Below the pieces are notes generated by a model. It searched no databases. It saw only the letters and a program-made list of their open reading frames with translations, and had not been told where the DNA came from. From NCBI RefSeq assembly GCF_040712315.1, contig NC_134021.1, positions 24,947,501-25,011,500 of the forward strand: a stretch of DNA of 64,000 nucleotides, written 5' to 3'. How positions within the stretch are numbered: the first letter of the stretch is position 1; the number at the start of each line of letters is the position of its first letter. The position numbers and the translations under genes were made by a program. This document shows, piece by piece, positions 34,199 through 45,863 of the stretch. This stretch comes from Castanea sativa (taxonomy: Eukaryota > Streptophyta > Magnoliopsida > Fagales > Fagaceae).

Positions 34199-34892
34199 TG
34201 ATGGGGTATAAAAAAAAAAATACAACTCTAACTTTGTCCATAGAGGTCGTCCCAGACAAAACCAGGTAGGCAAAGGCTGTAAGAACCTCGTCCAGGATAA
34301 GGCCATCCACGCAGTAAGGTGCGTGGATGGGGCTTTGCATGGTCAAAGTTCTATAACACCATGCCATGTCGTCCAAAGAGAACCATCAGCCTCGTCTTGG
34401 GAGATCGTCCAGAAGGGAACGACCTTGCATTGGGAGCAAGATGCGCCTAACTGGAGGTTCCCTAGACGAGGATCCCTGGACGAGCCATTAACACTTGAGG
34501 AAAAATTCCTAAGCGTATATAACCACTTCGTATCACACGCATAACTTCCAGTGACTGTTTTGTGGGGAAAAATGTAACTACTAAACAGTTGAAGAAGTTA
34601 TCTTTGAACCCTCGCACCTCCTCAAGTCCAGGGGAGGTTACAAGTTTAATAATTGCCTTTAGGACACTATATAAATACCCATTCAGACCAAACAAAAGTA
34701 CGTTTTTTACATTTTCCAAAAAGTTGGAACTCCGAAATTATAGAGAGAAAAACTAACTTTGTCATCGGAGGGTTTCTGGCCGGCAACCCCGGTCACCTGT
34801 GATTGCCTTTCTTTCTTTTTCAGACCACCAAGACAGCAAGTAGTCCTTTCAAGTCCGAAGCATCCAGCCTACTGATTTTCTTCACATCATCA
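34199..34892 (+). mobile_element. solo LTR of the Tat element family
   Basis: Starts TGATGGGG, ends CATCATCA, with a perfect 5-bp target duplication ATTAT (34194-34198, 34893-34897). It aligns with the Tat LTRs, including ACTATATAAATACCCATTCA and AAAAAGTTGGAACTCCG. There is no internal sequence, so it results from LTR-LTR recombination. 694 bp, about 100 bp longer than the other LTRs, mostly from extra TCGTCC-rich sequence in its first half. Confidence 0.9.
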
Positions 34893-34897
34893 ATTAT

Positions 34898-35047
34898 TAT
34901 ACATTAAATTATATCTATGATACTATCTTAATATATTCTAATAAGTAGCCTAAAATGGAATGTTTAAATCGTAATGAAGGGAATAGAAATGAAAGGAATA
35001 TAGTGTATATTCTTAAATGTGTTTGGGAGTTTATAGAAAAAAAATAT
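34898..35047. other. short spacer, no feature seen
   Basis: AT-rich spacer between the solo LTR and the hAT-like element. Confidence 0.4.
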
Positions 35048-35226
35048 GTTTTATTCATAGTTATTAAACCCAGACCAGTCGTTGATCTAGTTTATGAATT
35101 GGGTCACTGGGTCAATAGTTCAACTAGTGGGTCCAATCAAACCGCAAATGTCAAATAATTTTTTTGAAAAATTAAATATATTTAAAATTAAGTTTGAGAA
35201 ATCATAACATGAATATGTAAATTATA

Positions 35227-35257
<31 letters not shown>

Positions 35258-35857
35258 GTCATATGCCTAAATTAAACTCGCCATTATAATTCAAAATCAA
35301 GGTTTCACAAGAAATAACATTTGAAATTCTATAAAATTCACAAACAAAATTAATAAACATCATAAGATTGCAACAAAGTCTTTGCTAAATAAAATCTTGT
35401 TACATGACTTAAAATTTATATATTTAAAATTGGGCAAATCTGAAACTACATAAACAAAAGAAGAGATAAAAAAAAATTAAAAAAAAAGGTTAAAGGCTTG
35501 AACTTAAAGCAATAAAAAATAAAGCATAACAAACGTAAACAAAATAAGAGAAAAGAAGGTTTAAGCAATAAACTATATAACATGTATTGATATACTCGTA
35601 CCTACGTGCTAATTGTCTACATGAAATTGAAAATTGATATGTTCAAAGCAGAAAACTTGATGCACAATTACAGGGTTAAGGAATTGAAAGATTGAAAAGT
35701 GATGGGTACAGTAGTGTGAATAGGCAAAGAAGTGAGAGACCAATACATTTTTTTATTATAGGTTTTCGCTTATTTAACTTACTGTAAGTGTACAATTTGT
35801 ACCCGGACCTAAACGAGTGATGGACTCAGGCCCAAAGAGCCTTATACAATGAAATGA

Positions 35858-36539
35858 AGCGAGACCCAAATACCCTAGTGAGCTCCATGAAGGAATCAAT
35901 AGAACCTTCCTTTAGGCCGTTAAACCATCTCATAGTAACGGGCCCCAAGCTAGAGGGGAAGACTTTGCACATTAGGGTTTCATTCTTAGAGTGTACCGCC
36001 ATCCTCTGATTGAAATGACTCACGTGCTCCACTAGGCCTGTCTTGCCATTATAGATGGTGAACGTGGGCCGAGTGAATTGTCGTGGCAGCTTTCCCTTTT
36101 CAATCCTACATGAGAAAGGTGACTTAGAGATTTGATGCAACGCCTTGCTCATAGCATTGTTTCCCAAGCCCCTGGAGGAAGACTTCTTATCCCTACAATC
36201 AGGAAGGTCTTCTTTCTCATACGAGAAAGTTTCGCTAGGAGGAGTCCTAGACCTTGACCTGTAACTACTACCCTGAGAGCCCTCAGAAGAAGGATCAGAA
36301 AAAGATGGTGTCCGCCTCCGTCTCGCACGGCGCAACTTCTTCTTAAGGTGATCAATCTCCTTCTGCATGGCCTTCGCATCATCCTCTTGGGGGACTCTGC
36401 TTCCACCACACAAATGACTCCCACCAGGGTGCACCGTATGTACACTACCCTCTCGATCCCTTTCATGCTCAAGTCACTGGAAATGATCCTCACACTGGGA
36501 CCCTTGAGACTCTGCATGATTCGGACCTGAGCCTGCCAT
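35858..36539 (-). pseudogene. gypsy family B gag, truncated
   Basis: The start is ATG at 36539 (MAGSGPNHAES), soon after the PBS. A TGA where Trp is expected (after CEDHFQ) breaks the frame near 36475. Then come a coiled region (KEIDHLKKKLRRARRRR), a Ser/Arg-rich stretch and the Retrotrans_gag core: VSHFNQRMAVHSKNETLMCK, VFPSSLGPVTMRWFNGL and SFMELTRVFGSRF. It ends at the deletion junction with LTR sequence, so the knuckle region is missing. Confidence 0.85.
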
Positions 36540-36566
36540 AGTATTCCGATTCCTTAAGCACAAGGT

Positions 36567-36584
36567 TTCCCACAGACGGCGCCA
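36567..36584 (-). promoter_or_regulatory. gypsy family B primer binding site
   Basis: On the minus strand TGGCGCCGTCTGTGGGAA, two bases after the LTR end. The same 18 bases serve the Tat element at 39529-39546. Confidence 0.8.
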
Positions 36585-36586
36585 AT

Positions 36587-37393
36587 TGTAAGTGCACAAT
36601 TTGTACCCGGACCCAAACGAGTGATGGGCTCAGGCCCAAAGAGCCTTATACAATGAAATTTGTAGAGCGTGGGCTTGAAACCTAGGCTTTATGGATATTG
36701 GACAACAAATAGGTGGGCTAGATCGCCACTACCTACGCAATTAATGGATGAAAATAACGGAAACTCTCCTTAGACGTAAGCCGAGGATCACTTGTATTGC
36801 CTTTCTTTCTTTCTTTTAAACAAAAGATTAAGACTAAAGATAATATGTACAGTGCTCTCTCTATCTCTTCCTCTCTCTTTCCTCCGATCCTCCCTTTCCT
36901 AATGCCTCTTTCCTTTCTTTTATCCCTTTTTTCCTCCCTTTCATCTTTCACGTGTAGCACAGATCACCCAATTAGATACTTGTCCCATCGACCACTTTCT
37001 GGAAGTCTTCAAACAATAGCTGGAAGGCTGAACATTTACGGTTCAGAAGTCATTTCTCCATTAATGCAGCCAGAGAGGTAGATGCAGGGTCTTTAATACG
37101 GTGGTAGCAGCCTTTTCCCTTGATATTTCTCATACGTTCCCTCTCTCTATAACTGTGTGGAACACATCTTTTCCCAACAAGCTTTCCAGAATTCTCTCCC
37201 CAAACATCATGACGTGTCATACGATCTTCACTTGACTCAGCCGAGGAGATGCCTCTCCTCAACAAGCTCATCAACCTTTCTAGTAAGAGCTGGCTTGTGG
37301 GTCTTAAAGGCTCTGCTTGGACAAGCTCACACTGCCAAGTCAGGCCCAAGGCCCAAGGCCCAAATGCGTGTTCTGACCATTTTTACCCACACA
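36587..37393 (-). repeat. gypsy family B 5' LTR
   Basis: 807 bp. Plus-strand ends are TGTAAGTGCAC and TTACCCACACA. Carries a pyrimidine-rich middle (36800-36950) and TCAGGCCCAAAGAGCC near its inner end. Confidence 0.85.
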
Positions 37394-37633
37394 CTTACCA
37401 TATTATCATACAATAAATAGTAAAATAAGTTAATGAGGTGGACCTATTAATATAATACTACACAATTCACAAACTCAGTTAGGTCACATGGTTTGCTTAA
37501 AACCCGCTGAGTTTTATCAATTTTGATCGAGTCTTGTGCACATTCGATCAAATTAATCACTCGACCTAGTCTATGTACTAGGTCACTAGTCTGACTGCTG
37601 GGTTGAGCTAGGTTTAATATCACTAGTTTTGTC

Positions 37634-38490
37634 AATATAACATCCACCTTTTATTTGTATTTTCTCATAATAATGATAAAATTGATAATAGAATGCGGTT
37701 CTCCCTCCTCCTCCACTTTTGGGGAAAAATACTTAGGATGAATGAAATGGGATAGACATTTCCTTGTAACTATTCTATTCTTTCTCAATTAACTCTTAAG
37801 TAGGTAATAGATTAGATGAAATATCCCTTAAAAATTAAACTTCATCCCCTTCCTCACTCCCAAAGAATTACCTCACTCCAAAAGAATTAGTATGTTTTTA
37901 AAATTTGTCATGTTATATGCTAGGTATGCCTTGGGAAAAATAGTCTACCCTGAAAGAATTAGTAAGTTTTTCTAATTTATCATGTTATATGCAAGGTATG
38001 CGTAGGCAAAAATAGCTCATTAATACAAACAATATGAAACAAACCTATTTAATCTTTCCATCTTTCTGAAAATTCAATAAAAATTTCAGAAATATATAGG
38101 TTTAAAATAATTTTCTCTAGAAAAAATGCCAAAGGCTACCAAAACATTAATAACACACAATTCTTGCATTATAACAAATATTCATCACACTATGGCGGTT
38201 TTACCAATAACAAGAAAACATCGCACCAAGTATTTGAGTAAACAAAGAAAAATTTCAACCAAAGACACTAGTTAACTTGAAGTTCTCTTCGTCAAGAACA
38301 ACATATTGAAATTTCATCAAAAGCAGAGTTGCAATAACCTTTGAATTTTGGCTTGACAGTGTCTAGTTTATATAAGAATTTATTTATTTTTACTTTCCTC
38401 ACTACCACTTTTCCTATTTTTTTGCGCGCACAGCTAGCGCTTGAACAATTATTTATAAGAAGTGTATCCCTCACGTATGGGAGATTGCCT
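37634..38490. other. intergenic with a 72-bp tandem pair
   Basis: AT-rich DNA. Units at about 37881-37944 and 37953-38018 share AAAGAATTAGTA, TCATGTTATATGC and GGTATGC at a 72-bp period. The stretch 38200-38490 is probably LTR sequence of the minus-strand copia remnant. Confidence 0.45.
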
Positions 38491-38711
38491 AACAAATCTC
38501 CCCCCTCTTGACTTTATTAGCACTCTTCCATTTTTACTTGTCTTTGGTTAAAACTTAGATATGGTACTTTAGGTCAAATATATTGGTTTCTCAATTAAAT
38601 TTAAAAACATATCTCTATTAAATTAAATATTAGCAGAAAAGAAAACTTTTTTTTTCATTGGACAATTCAATTATGTGTTTGAATTTAATTAGAGAACCTA
38701 ATGTGCCGTAT

Positions 38712-38929
38712 TTAAGGTATTTTATCCAAGTTTTTCCATGAGTAATGGTTTTCCATCATATTTGACCAATTCTCATTAATTTGAATTTTCTTAAAGTGTA
38801 ACAACTTCATCACTAAAGCATCATGATTCCAAAGATACCTCACATCAATATGCTTAGACCTCAAATGAAAAGCTTGTTTCTTGCTAGAACGGATTTCACT
38901 TTGACTATCACAATATAGAACATACCTCT
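38712..38929 (-). pseudogene. copia RNase H, C-terminal part (split by gypsy)
   Basis: Reads RYVLYCDSQSEIRSSKKQAF then LRSKHIDVRYLWNHDALVMK and KKIQINENWSNMM, the usual end of copia RNase H (catalytic Asp in YCDSQS; SKHIDVRYHW-type motif). The piece begins exactly at the gypsy insertion point. The residues before it are at 49100-49190. Confidence 0.9.
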
Positions 38930-39526
38930 TGATGAGGAATGAAGAAAGCTTAAAGTACTCCAGACCGTCCATGGTCATCTACCCCAGCAGTCGTCCAAAA
39001 GAAAGCACCAAGACGAGGATAACGTACATGGTCGTCCATGGACGAAAACACACTCGTAGCACTCGTCCAAAGAAAGCTATCAACCCCTAACTGAAGGGGT
39101 TCGTCCACAAGAGGACCCCTAGACGAACCCTTTACACTTCGGAATTCCTGAGTACATGTCACCACTCCGTAACATACGCATAACTTCCAGTGACCGTTAT
39201 ATGAGAAAATATAACTCCTAAACGGTTGTGGAAGTTATCCTTGAACCCTCGCACCTCCTCAAATCCAGGGGAGGTTACAAGCCCAATAACTGTTCCTAGG
39301 ACACTATATAAACACCCATTCAGACTAGAAAAAGGTACGCTTTATATTTCCCAAAAAGTTGGAACTCCGAAAATATAGAGAGAAGACTAACTTTGCCATC
39401 GGAGGGTTCTTGGCCGGCAATTCCAGTCACCTTTGATCACTTTTCTTTCTTTTCCAAGCCATCGAAGGAGTAAGCAGTCCTATCAAGTCCGAAGCATCCA
39501 GCCTATTGATTTTCTTCGCATCATCA
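38930..39526 (+). repeat. Tat element 5' LTR
   Basis: TGATGAGGAATG to CATCATCA. A TATA-type word ACTATATAAACACC lies near 39302. TCGTCC/GGACGA words are dense in the first 220 bp. Confidence 0.93.
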
Positions 39527-39528
39527 GT

Positions 39529-39546
39529 TGGCGCCGTCTGTGGGAA
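39529..39546 (+). promoter_or_regulatory. Tat element primer binding site
   Basis: TGGCGCCGTCTGTGGGAA, two bases after the LTR. TGGCGCC-type sites are common in plant Tat/Athila-type elements. Confidence 0.8.
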
Positions 39547-39619
39547 AAAGATTCACTGTTCTTTTCTTCGACTATATGTTTTGTTCTCAACAATTAGCCT
39601 TTCCCAGACAAAAGGCTGA

Positions 39620-40990
39620 ATGGTTCGAACAAGATCAAAGGCTACCAGCCCAGGCCACCAGGAGAGTAGGGATGCTTCTAGTAATCCCCTCTGTGATCGT
39701 AGGTTAGCGCCTGTCATGCAACGGTCTTCTGTTCAACATATACAATCCATGGCAGAACTGACCCATCAGAATCAGGAATTGAATGTGGATATCAACCTTA
39801 GGAGGCAGCGCCAAGATGGGCGCACGGAAGGACGAGCCCAGAGTCAGGAAGGTGGAGGAGAAAATGTTGAGTCCAAAAATCAGACAAGGGGTACCGCTTC
39901 AAGAAGAGTGCCACACTTGGAAACAGAGATGTACCAGATGAGAAAAGCCATGGATGAGATGAAGGAGAACATGAGGCGGGCGAACCCAATGGATGATTTA
40001 GTTTACCGAACGAACTCCCTTTTCACGGCTTCCATCAACAGTCATCCCCTACCTCCGAAATTCAAAATGCATTCTTTGGATTCGTATGATGGAAATCGTG
40101 ACCCGTGTGATCACATTTCTACTTTCAAGACGACCATGCACCTTCAAGGGGTCCCAGACGAGATTATGTGCAGAGCTTTCCCTACCACACTTAAGGGACC
40201 AGCGCGGGTGTGGTTCAACAAAATACCCCCAAACTTAGTGGGATCGTTTGAAGAGTTGAGTAAGTTGTTTGTCAATAATTTCATTGGAGGACAGTGCCAC
40301 AAGCGTTCCTCTTCTAGTTTGCTGACTATAGAGCAAGGGGAAAATGAGAGTTTGCAGTCCTTCATTACCCGGTTTAATAGGGAAGCCTTGACGATAGACG
40401 AAATGGATGACAAGTTATTGTTGGCCACTTTCCACAATGGGGTCAATTTTGACTTGTTCATCCATAAGCTCTACGAGCATGAACCATAGACTATGGCTGA
40501 ACTCGTCCATTCGGCCCAGAATTTCACGAATGCTGAGGACGCTATTATAGCCAAGAAGAGAAAGAGAGCAGAGCGCTCAGAAGCGGGCCACCAGCGTTAC
40601 TCAGATTAGGGACCTCGTCCAAAGAAGGCTCGGGTAGATGAGAGAAAAGACAAGGATGGTAAGAAGGCAAGTTCCTTAGCGAGAAATCAGTAATACACAC
40701 CCCTGACTATGCCACTAGAGTAGGTCCTTATGCAGATCAAGGATGATCCGTCCTTGAAGTGGCCGGATAAGATGAAAGGAGATCCAAACAAGCGCAATAG
40801 GAGCAAGTATTGCCGCTTTCATAAAGACCATGGGCATGACACGGACGAGTGCTTTGACTTGAAGCAGCAGATAAAGAATCTCATTAGATAAGGAAAGCTA
40901 AGGAACTTCCTTAGACGAGACCAGAGAGATGAGAAACTGAAAGCTAAGGTGGAAGAGTCATCACGACCCCACTAGGAGAGATAAGAGTAA
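39620..40990 (+). pseudogene. Tat gag with zinc knuckle
   Basis: Starts MVRTRSKATSPG at 39620, the first ATG after the leader. A hydrophilic N-terminal third (residues 1-130) is followed by a Retrotrans_gag core: LDSYDGNRDPCDHISTFKTT, FPTTLKGPARVWFNKIPPN, SFEELSKLFVNNF, then ESLQSFITRFNREAL. TAG at 40487-40489 (Gln expected) ends the first frame. The reading continues to CRFHKDHGHDTDEC, a CX3HX3HX4C-like knuckle near 40813, through at least three more stops. Confidence 0.9.
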
Positions 40991-41099
40991 TTATCGGAGG
41001 AAACTCGACAGTGCAGTCATCCAAGTCGAGGAAGACATACCTGAAGGTGGTGCAGAACATCCAGCTGTCTGGACGACCTCCTAAGACGAGGGAAGTAGA

Positions 41100-41520
41100 T
41101 GAGTAGGCCATTAAGTTCACAGACGAGGACGCAGGACGACTTTACCACCCACACGATGACGCGATAGTCATCACCCTACTCATTGCTGACTACATAACCA
41201 GGAGGGTGTTGATAGACAAGGGCAGTTCTGCAGACATTTTGTATTACCCCGCCTTCCAGCAAATGAGGCTAGGACGAGATCAGCTTCGACTAGTGAATTC
41301 GCCATTGGTGGGATTCGGAGGAATGAAGGTGCAACTAGTGGGCACCATCACATTACCAATGGTCGTTGGAACATATCCACAGCAGATAACCAAGGAGATA
41401 AATTTCCTTGTTGTTGATTGTGCATCGTCATATAATGCAATTATTGGAAGACCAACTCTGAATAGTTGGAAGACGGTAACCTCTACCTACCACTTGTCCA
41501 TCAAATTCCCGACCGAGTAG
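41100..41520 (+). pseudogene. Tat aspartic protease
   Basis: VLIDKGSSADILYYPAFQQM keeps the Asp-x-Gly-Ser-Ser-Ala core (most relatives have DNGSSAD). FLVVDCASSYNAIIGRPTLN is the second conserved block with its IIGRP. The frame stops with TAG at 41518-41520. Confidence 0.88.
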
Positions 41521-41523
41521 GGA

Positions 41524-43120
41524 GTGGGCCAAGTACAAGGAGATCAATTGGCCGCCAGAGAGTACTACTTAGCCATGCTGGCGATGGACGAGCATATACA
41601 GGCAATAAGTATAGACGGGAGAAGGATCACAGCGGAACCCATTGAGGTGTTAGAAGACGTCCCTTTGGACGAGAACCAGCCTGAGAAGTTCACTAGAATT
41701 GGGGCAAGCATGGAAGAAGAGGCAAAGCATGCTTTGGTCTAGTTTTTGAAGAAAAGCCTCAATGTCTTTGCATGGAGTGATGAAGACATGCCTGGTATTG
41801 ATCCAAGTGTTATTACTCACAGCCTGAACGTGTGTCCCTATTCCAAACCAGTGCATCAGAAGAAGAGGGTTTTTGCTCCTGAGCGAGACAATGCCATCAA
41901 GGAAGAAGTCCAGAAGTTGGTTACCGCGGAGTTCATCCGAGAAGTTTATTATCTAGATTGGTTGGCGAACGTAGTCATGGTGAAGAAAGCTAACGGCAAG
42001 TGGCGAATGTGCGTGGACTTTACTGACTTAAACAAAGCTTGCCCTAAGAATAGTTACTCATTACCACGCATTGACCAGCTGGTGGACTCGACGGTAGGGC
42101 ACAGGATGCTGAGCTTCATGGATGCCTTCTCAGGCTACAACCAGATAAAGATGGATGAAGCGGATCAAGAAAAGACCTCATTCATTACAAGCCAAGGGTT
42201 GTATTGCTACAAAGTAATGCCCTTCGGTTTGAAGAACGTAGGGGCGACTTATCAAAGACTAGTTAACCACATGTTCCGTCCTCAAATCGGGCAAAATGTG
42301 GAGGTTTATGTAGATGATATGCTGGTAAAGAGCCTGGACAAGGGAAATCATCTGGACGACCTTCAAGAGACTTTTAATACACTTCGGCGGTATAACATGA
42401 AATTAATCCAAGCAAGTGTGCTTTCGGAGTTTCGTCGGGGAAGTTTTTGGGGTTCATGGTTTCGCACAGAGGAATTAAAGCAAATTTGGACAAAATCCAG
42501 GCGATACTGAATATGGAACCACCGAAAAATATCAAGGAAGTCCAGTCTCTTACCGGACGAGTTGCCGCCCTTAATAGGTTTGTGTTGAAAGCTACTGACA
42601 AGTGTTTGTCATTCTTTAAAGTCCTCAGGAAGGCATTTGAGTGGACAAACGAGTGTCAAAAGGCCTTCCAAGACTTGAAGACATATCTCATGACAGCGTC
42701 GTTGCTGAGTCCATCTGTTCCTGGAGAAGAGCTGTATTTGTACTTGGCGGTGTCCCAACACACAGTAAGCTCGGCGTTGGTCAGAGAAGAAGGGAGAATC
42801 CAGAAATCGGTTTATTACACAAGTCGTGCGATGAGAGGAGCAGAAGGACGATACCCGATGATGGAGAAGCTAGCTTTTGCCTTGATTACAGCTTCCAGGA
42901 AGTTGAGGCATTATTTCCAAGCTCATATTATCAACGTCCTAACAGATCATCCCATAAAGAAGGCAATGAACAAGTTGGAAGCCGCTGGACGATTAATACA
43001 GTGGGCTGTGGAACTTAGCGAGTTTGACATCAAATACCTTCCAATGAGCGCGATAAAGGCGCAGGCATTAGCAAATTTCATTGCAGAGTTCACCCCCAAC
43101 CAAGATGAGCTGGACAAAGA
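41524..43120 (+). pseudogene. Tat reverse transcriptase and first RNase H
   Basis: RT blocks: [90 protein letters not shown] and the catalytic [12 protein letters not shown] at about 42300. A one-base loss near 42404 shifts the frame inside LNPSKCAF. The connection and first RNase H follow (ASLLSPSVPGEELYLYLAVS, YYTSRAM, YPMMEKLAFALI, LTDHPIKKAM). TAG at 41740-41742 is an extra break where Gln is expected. Confidence 0.92.
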
Positions 43121-43515
43121 TGAAGGAGTTGAAAGATGGGTTATTAATGTAGACGGATCGTTCACACTATATGCAGGAGGGATTAGAGTCATACTAAAGT
43201 CCTCAGAGGGTGACAAGCTGGAGTACGCGACCCGTCTACAGTATCTAACCACCAACAACAAGGCTGAGTACGAAACTCTACTCAAAGGATTGGAATTGGC
43301 TAAGTCCTTAGGAGCAGAGTCGATAATAGTTAAAGGAGATTCTCAGCTAGTCATAAACCAAGTAAATGGAATGTGTGATACCAAGGAAGATTGAATGAAG
43401 AAATACCTCAGCAAAGTGAAACGACTTGCACGAAAGCTTTCAGCAGTAAGTTTTGGTCAACTCCCTAGGGAGGAAAATATGGAAGCAGATGCCTTGGCGA
43501 AAGCAACTTCGGCAG
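43121..43515 (+). pseudogene. Tat second (archaeal-type, RVT_3) RNase H
   Basis: WVINVDGSFT supplies the first catalytic Asp, TTNNKAEYETLLKGLELA the Glu, IVKGDSQLVINQVNG the second Asp and MEADALAKATS the last Asp. This second domain after the retroviral-type one defines the Tat lineage. A TGA at 43392-43394 (Arg expected) splits it. Confidence 0.88.
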
Positions 43516-44836
43516 GAGGAGTTACGGACAAGTACGACAACGTCCAATATATGCCAAGCATAGACTTTCCGGACATACAGCAGATAGGAGGGGGAGAAAA
43601 TTGGATGAGTCCAATAGTACTCTATCTTAAAGATGGAAGGCTTCTAAAAGACAAGGACGAAGCTAAGAAGTTGAGGGTCAGGGTAGCCAAATACGTACTT
43701 ATAAACGAAGTGCTGTACAAGAGAGGTTTTTCCCAACCTTACCTAAGATGCTTGACTCCGGACGAGTCAAACTATGTTTTGAGGGAAGTTCATGAAGGAG
43801 CATATGGAAATCATTCAGGAGCGAGATCACTAGTCCATAAGGTCGTCCGTGCAGGCTACTATTGGCCTACAATGCAGGCAGATGTTAAGGCCTATGTCAA
43901 GGTATGTGACCAGTGTTAGCACTACAGCAATGTCCCTAGACAGCCGTCAGAGTACTAGACCTCGATGATGGCCCCATGGCCCTTTGCACAGTGGGGACTA
44001 GATATCTTAGGCCCTTTCCCTATGGAAACCAGACAAATGAAGTTTTTGGTAGTAGGGATTGATTACTTTACCAAGTGGGTAGAGGTCGAACCTCTTGCAA
44101 CAATCACTCAGCAAAATGTTAAAAATTTTGTTTGGAAGAATATTCTATGTAGGTTCGGAGTACCCAGGGTACTAGTATCGGATAACGGACGTCAATTTGA
44201 CAACGCACCCTTCAGGAACTTTTGCAAACATTTTGGAATTAAGAATCACTATTCCTCACCCTCCCATCCACAAGCGAATGGACAAGCAGAAGTAGCGAAC
44301 CGATCCCTGCTGAAAATCATTAAGACTCAGCTTGAAGGGGCAAAAGGGATATGGCCAGACGAGTTACCAGGTGTTCTTTAGGCCTACAGGACAACTGTAC
44401 GAACTTCGACAAGAGAGACCCCCTTTAAGCTAGCCTATGGAAGTGAAGCCGTCATACCAGCAGAAGTTCATATGGCTAATCATCGAGTGATGAAGTATCA
44501 GGAGAGAGAGAATGGGGAACAACTTTGTCTTGACCTTGATCTTATTGACGAGGTAAGAATAGATGCGGAGCAAAGGACAGTAAGATACAAGAATCTTATG
44601 GCTAGGCAGCATGATGCCATGGTGAAACCCAGACGATTTAGTGTTGGGGATCTTGTTCTCAAAAGAGTCTCCTTAGCAACTAGGAATCCAGCTCATGGAA
44701 AATTGGGATCCAATTGGGAAGGACCCTACAAGGTAATCAACTACAAGAGGCAGGGATCATACTACCTGGAAATCCTGGACGGACGAAAGTTAGAGCACCC
44801 TTGAAATGTGGAACACCTGAGGAGGTACTATAAGTG
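43516..44836 (+). pseudogene. Tat integrase
   Basis: The N-terminal HHCC module HEGAYGNHSGARSLVHK ... YYWPTM ... CDQC ends in TAG at 43917-43919. The catalytic core has WGLDILGPFP (Asp), VLVSDNGRQFD (Asp) and HPQANGQAEVANRSLLK (Glu). Then a stop at 44379-44381 (Trp expected), ETPFKLAYGSEAVIPAE, and the GPY/F-type module GDLVLKRV ... KLGSNWEGPYKV. All three catalytic residues are kept; the frame is not. Confidence 0.92.
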
Positions 44837-45863
44837 ATGAACTTGGACGAAATAATCCAGGGATGAGGTTGATGCTATAGACAGCTACAGTCACGATCTA
44901 TGTGTTTACTTATACCTACTGTTGTGTTCTTATTACTACTATAGTGTGTATTAAGAATAAAAAGTGCACTAGTTCTTAAACTTTTGCACCGTCTACAGAC
45001 CAGTTTGTAAAAGACGAGGTTATGTATTTTCTTAAGTATTTTAATAAGGCACCAGCTTCTAAGCGTGCCATATTTGTGGACAATGTTCATGCAATCATAT
45101 GGTTTGGATTTCTAATATATTTAATCTAGTTTCCATAATGATACCCACAAGGGGGGCAAAAGCCTAAGACGAATGAAAATCTGTGGACGCAGGGATGTAA
45201 CGTTCATAAGCTTTCCTCGAAATGAAGATAAAAAAGCTAAGGCATACTCGTCTAAGTTTTCCTTGAAATGAGGATAAAGCAAAAAGAAAAAGCTAAGGCA
45301 TACTTGTCTAAGAAGTAGATAGACAAGAAAAAGGTATGCGTTAAAGTATAAAGTTCCAAAGACGAGCATCTAGCCAAGACGCCTCAATGTCTTAGGACGA
45401 GTAAAACATTATAAGCGTCTTGCAAGGAGACAAGTGATAATTGCCCAAAGGACGAGGTAAAAGACTGGCAAAGTCATCATTGTCGTCCTAAGACGAGTTA
45501 CACTTGTAAAGATTTGACTGGCTAACAAAGACGTCCATGCTTAGGTGGGTCGTCCATAAGAAAATCACATGGACGACCATTCAACACTTAGAACACAGAC
45601 TGTTTAAAAGCCAATAACATTAATGGTGAAAATAGTGGATAAACTCGTCCATATAATAAATAATGGATAAAAGTACATATTCATTAGTCTAAAGAGGGTA
45701 GACGACCACCGTCCAAAAACCTTTATAAAATAAGCCTTAAAAGGCAATTGTTGATAAACTCGTCCAGAACACTCTGGACGAGATAATTGTACTCAAATAC
45801 ATCTTAATAAGGGTCCAAAAAAACAATGGACCAAACTAAAAGAAAACAGAACAACAATAGCAC
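44837..45863. other. Tat element spacer between integrase and antisense gene
   Basis: Non-coding on both strands. Strikingly rich in GGACGA, GACGAG and TCGTCC words, especially 45360-45790, and contains near-duplicate stretches around AAGCTAAGGCATAC (45233 and 45291). Confidence 0.7.

Larger units (their letters stand above)
35783..37393 (-). mobile_element. gypsy family B element with large internal deletion
   Basis: Target duplication CTTAC (35778-35782, 37394-37398). The 5' LTR (minus strand) is 37393-36587, followed by a PBS and most of gag, which then runs straight into about 75 bp of 3' LTR at 35783-35857. Protease, pol and most of the 3' LTR are gone in one deletion, with the junction near 35857. 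The LTR matches the solo LTR at 7859-8615. Confidence 0.87.
35056..37625. mobile_element. probable hAT-like element, split by a gypsy insertion
   Basis: The left end CATAGTTATTAAACCCAGAC and, read inward from the right, TAGTGATATTAAACCTAGC form an imperfect terminal inverted repeat. The inner part (GGGTCACTGGGTC versus GACCTAGTCTATGTACTAGG) also mirrors. Flanks GTTTTATT (35048-35055) and GTTTTGTC (37626-37633) match at 6 of 8 positions. Without the inserted gypsy element it would be about 950 bp. No coding sequence. Confidence 0.4.

Noticed and set aside
42641..43018. 125-codon plus-strand frame overlapping the Tat RT/RNase H
   Set aside because: Shadow of the real RNase H frame; no independent motif.
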